Origin: Rhodobacteraceae bacterium UBA996
GTDB lineage: Bacteria > Pseudomonadota > Alphaproteobacteria > Rhodobacterales > Rhodobacteraceae
Assembly (NCBI GenBank): GCA_002291955.1
Contig: DBBA01000149.1
Span: forward strand, 1-14,124
DNA length: 14,124 nucleotides
Direction: 5' to 3'
Under the pieces are notes generated by a model. That model saw only the letters and a list, made by a program, of their open reading frames with translations, was not told the DNA's origin and did no database searches. Positions 13,349-14,124 of the stretch are shown in pieces. Position 1 is the stretch's first letter; every line of letters starts with the position of its first letter. A program made the position numbers and the translations under genes.

Positions 13349-14096
13349 TCAAAACCCGACACTTCGGGGTTTCGCCCAGAATAGCCCCCAGGAAACCCTC
13401 GACGACCACGTCGAGACCGGTGTCCGTGGGCGTGACGATCACGGCGATCACGGGTTCGCGGATGATGGCCACGGCGTCCTGGTCATGAGCAGTGAGGCGG
13501 CCGCCTAGATCGGACAAGGCGATAATGTATCGCTCAAGCGAGGCCGGGTGCAGTTCGACCTTGTCGGGACGTTCGTCGGCCTGCGCCAGGACCGCGTCGG
13601 CAGCGCGCGCCTCGTCCTGAAGCTGGCGAATGGCGGCCTGGGCCTTGGGGCCGTCCGTAACCCCGTTGATGTAGAGTTGGTACGCCCGGTCGAAGGCCGC
13701 ATTCGCCTTGGCCGCAGACCTCTCCAGACGAGAACGGTTCCGCCTTGCATCCTAGGTCAGCCGCATGCGCTCGGCGTGATACTCCTTGAGGTAGGTGCGC
13801 ACATAGACCGGATCTCTTAACTCCTGCCCAAGACTCTCGAACACGGCCGCCTCGATCCGGTCGATCCGCATTTCGAGGCGGTCATCGCGGGCGTCGGCCA
13901 GCAGGTCCTGCAGGCCGTCGCGGCCGATCATGGTCGAGGAGGTGCGCGCCCGGTCCGAGTAGGTCTTCGTGACGCTCAGCCCTTCCCGTCCGGCGTGAGC
14001 GGTGCAAAGCGCAACCTGATCGTCGATGGACTTGTCGCGCTGGAGGTCGGTCGAGAACCGCGCGTAGATGACGGCCCGTTTCCTTTGGCGAGACAT
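13305..14096 (-). pseudogene. Decayed serine recombinase (resolvase/invertase type), internal deletion plus amber stop
   Basis: One minus-strand frame of 264 codons, broken only by a TAG at 13752-13754. The start is well formed: AGGAGGAAG (14110-14102) before the ATG. Residues 1-70 are the N-terminal part of the resolvase domain (AVIYARFSTDLQRDKSIDDQ, catalytic Ser15; TYSDRARTSSTMIGRDGLQ). At about residue 72 the sequence jumps to the C-terminal part typical of these enzymes (RTYLKEYHAERMRLT), so the second half of the catalytic domain, the recombinase domain and any zinc ribbon are missing. Relatives are usually around 500 residues. After the TAG the frame continues with DARRNRSRLERSAAKANAAF and ends with MVAEEGLEPPTPGL, encoded antisense to the tRNA. 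It cannot make a working recombinase. Confidence 0.82.
13351..13376 (+). terminator. Terminator of the tRNA-Met gene
   Basis: The arms AAAACCCG (13351-13358) and CGGGGTTT (13365-13372) pair with one mismatch around a 6-nt loop, two nt after the tRNA CCA. The arrangement, an A-rich start and a T-rich end to a short GC stem, is the usual intrinsic terminator of alphaproteobacterial tRNA genes. The T tail is short (GGGTTTCG). Confidence 0.55.
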
Positions 14097-14124
14097 GCGG
14101 CTTCCTCCTGTGCATGGTCGCGGC

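Noticed and set aside
13305..13517. Independent 70-residue protein ending MVAEEGLEPPTPGL
   Set aside because: It is the 3' portion of the recombinase frame, separated from the rest only by the TAG at 13752; the ATG used here is an internal codon.
13505..13750. Separate 81-codon minus-strand gene to the right of the tRNA
   Set aside because: It is a shifted frame of the recombinase remnant. The frame continuing the recombinase past its TAG is the sensible one and joins 13305-13517 to 13752-14096.
1..14124. CRISPR array, riboswitch, toxin-antitoxin pair or phage-defence cluster
   Set aside because: I looked for regular spaced repeats, known riboswitch cores before carA and frcB, and small overlapping gene pairs, and saw none.

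Overview
The window is a very GC-rich, densely packed piece of bacterial chromosome that reads as an alphaproteobacterium of the Rhodobacterales (Rhodobacter/Paracoccus-like). The reasons are codon use dominated by G/C third positions, CTTGAC-N17 type promoters, a CtrA-type box, a FrcB protein very like that of Sinorhizobium, and two copies of a GC-rich hairpin repeat ending in CCCGGGATA(T/C)TTGG that I recall from Rhodobacterales intergenic regions. Organism assignment is inference; no marker gene such as 16S rRNA is present.

Layout. 1-260: no convincing gene, two inverted-repeat structures (one the hairpin repeat). 261-1748 (+): a class V (AGAT-like) PLP aminotransferase and a small exported protein. 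1817-3761 (-): a UbiH/COQ6-type flavin monooxygenase and a HAD pyrimidine 5'-nucleotidase-like phosphatase, divergent from a GntR/FCD regulator (3932-4576, +). 4577-4800: second hairpin repeat. 4801-6792 (-): a membrane glycosyltransferase with an N-terminal MshEN/GspE-N-like domain, preceded by a perfect TTAA-N7-TTAA CtrA box. 6916-8070 (-): carA, divergent from a GatB/YqeY-domain gene (8233-8709, +). 8717-9964 (-): a ROK regulator. 10174-13177 (+): frcBCA, a complete carbohydrate ABC importer of the fructose type. 13272-13348: tRNA-Met(CAT). 13305-14096 (-): a decayed serine recombinase whose reading frame ends inside the tRNA gene.

How the parts work together. The ROK repressor and frcBCA form one sugar-uptake module. 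They diverge from a short AT-rich island carrying a 12/14 inverted repeat whose two outer tips each contain a perfect TTGACA -35 hexamer, so one bound regulator could block both promoters. The frcB-frcC gap holds a hairpin likely to set the excess of binding protein over membrane components. The carA/YqeY pair is housekeeping. The glycosyltransferase is probably an envelope or exopolysaccharide enzyme under the CtrA cell-cycle/motility/gene-transfer regulon, possibly with a vestigial c-di-GMP-type sensor domain. The right edge is the scar of a mobile element next to a tRNA gene.

I see no clearly new multi-gene system. The most interesting leads are the CtrA box on the MshEN-like glycosyltransferase, the double-promoter ROK operator, and the recombinase frame running antisense through the tRNA terminator and tRNA.
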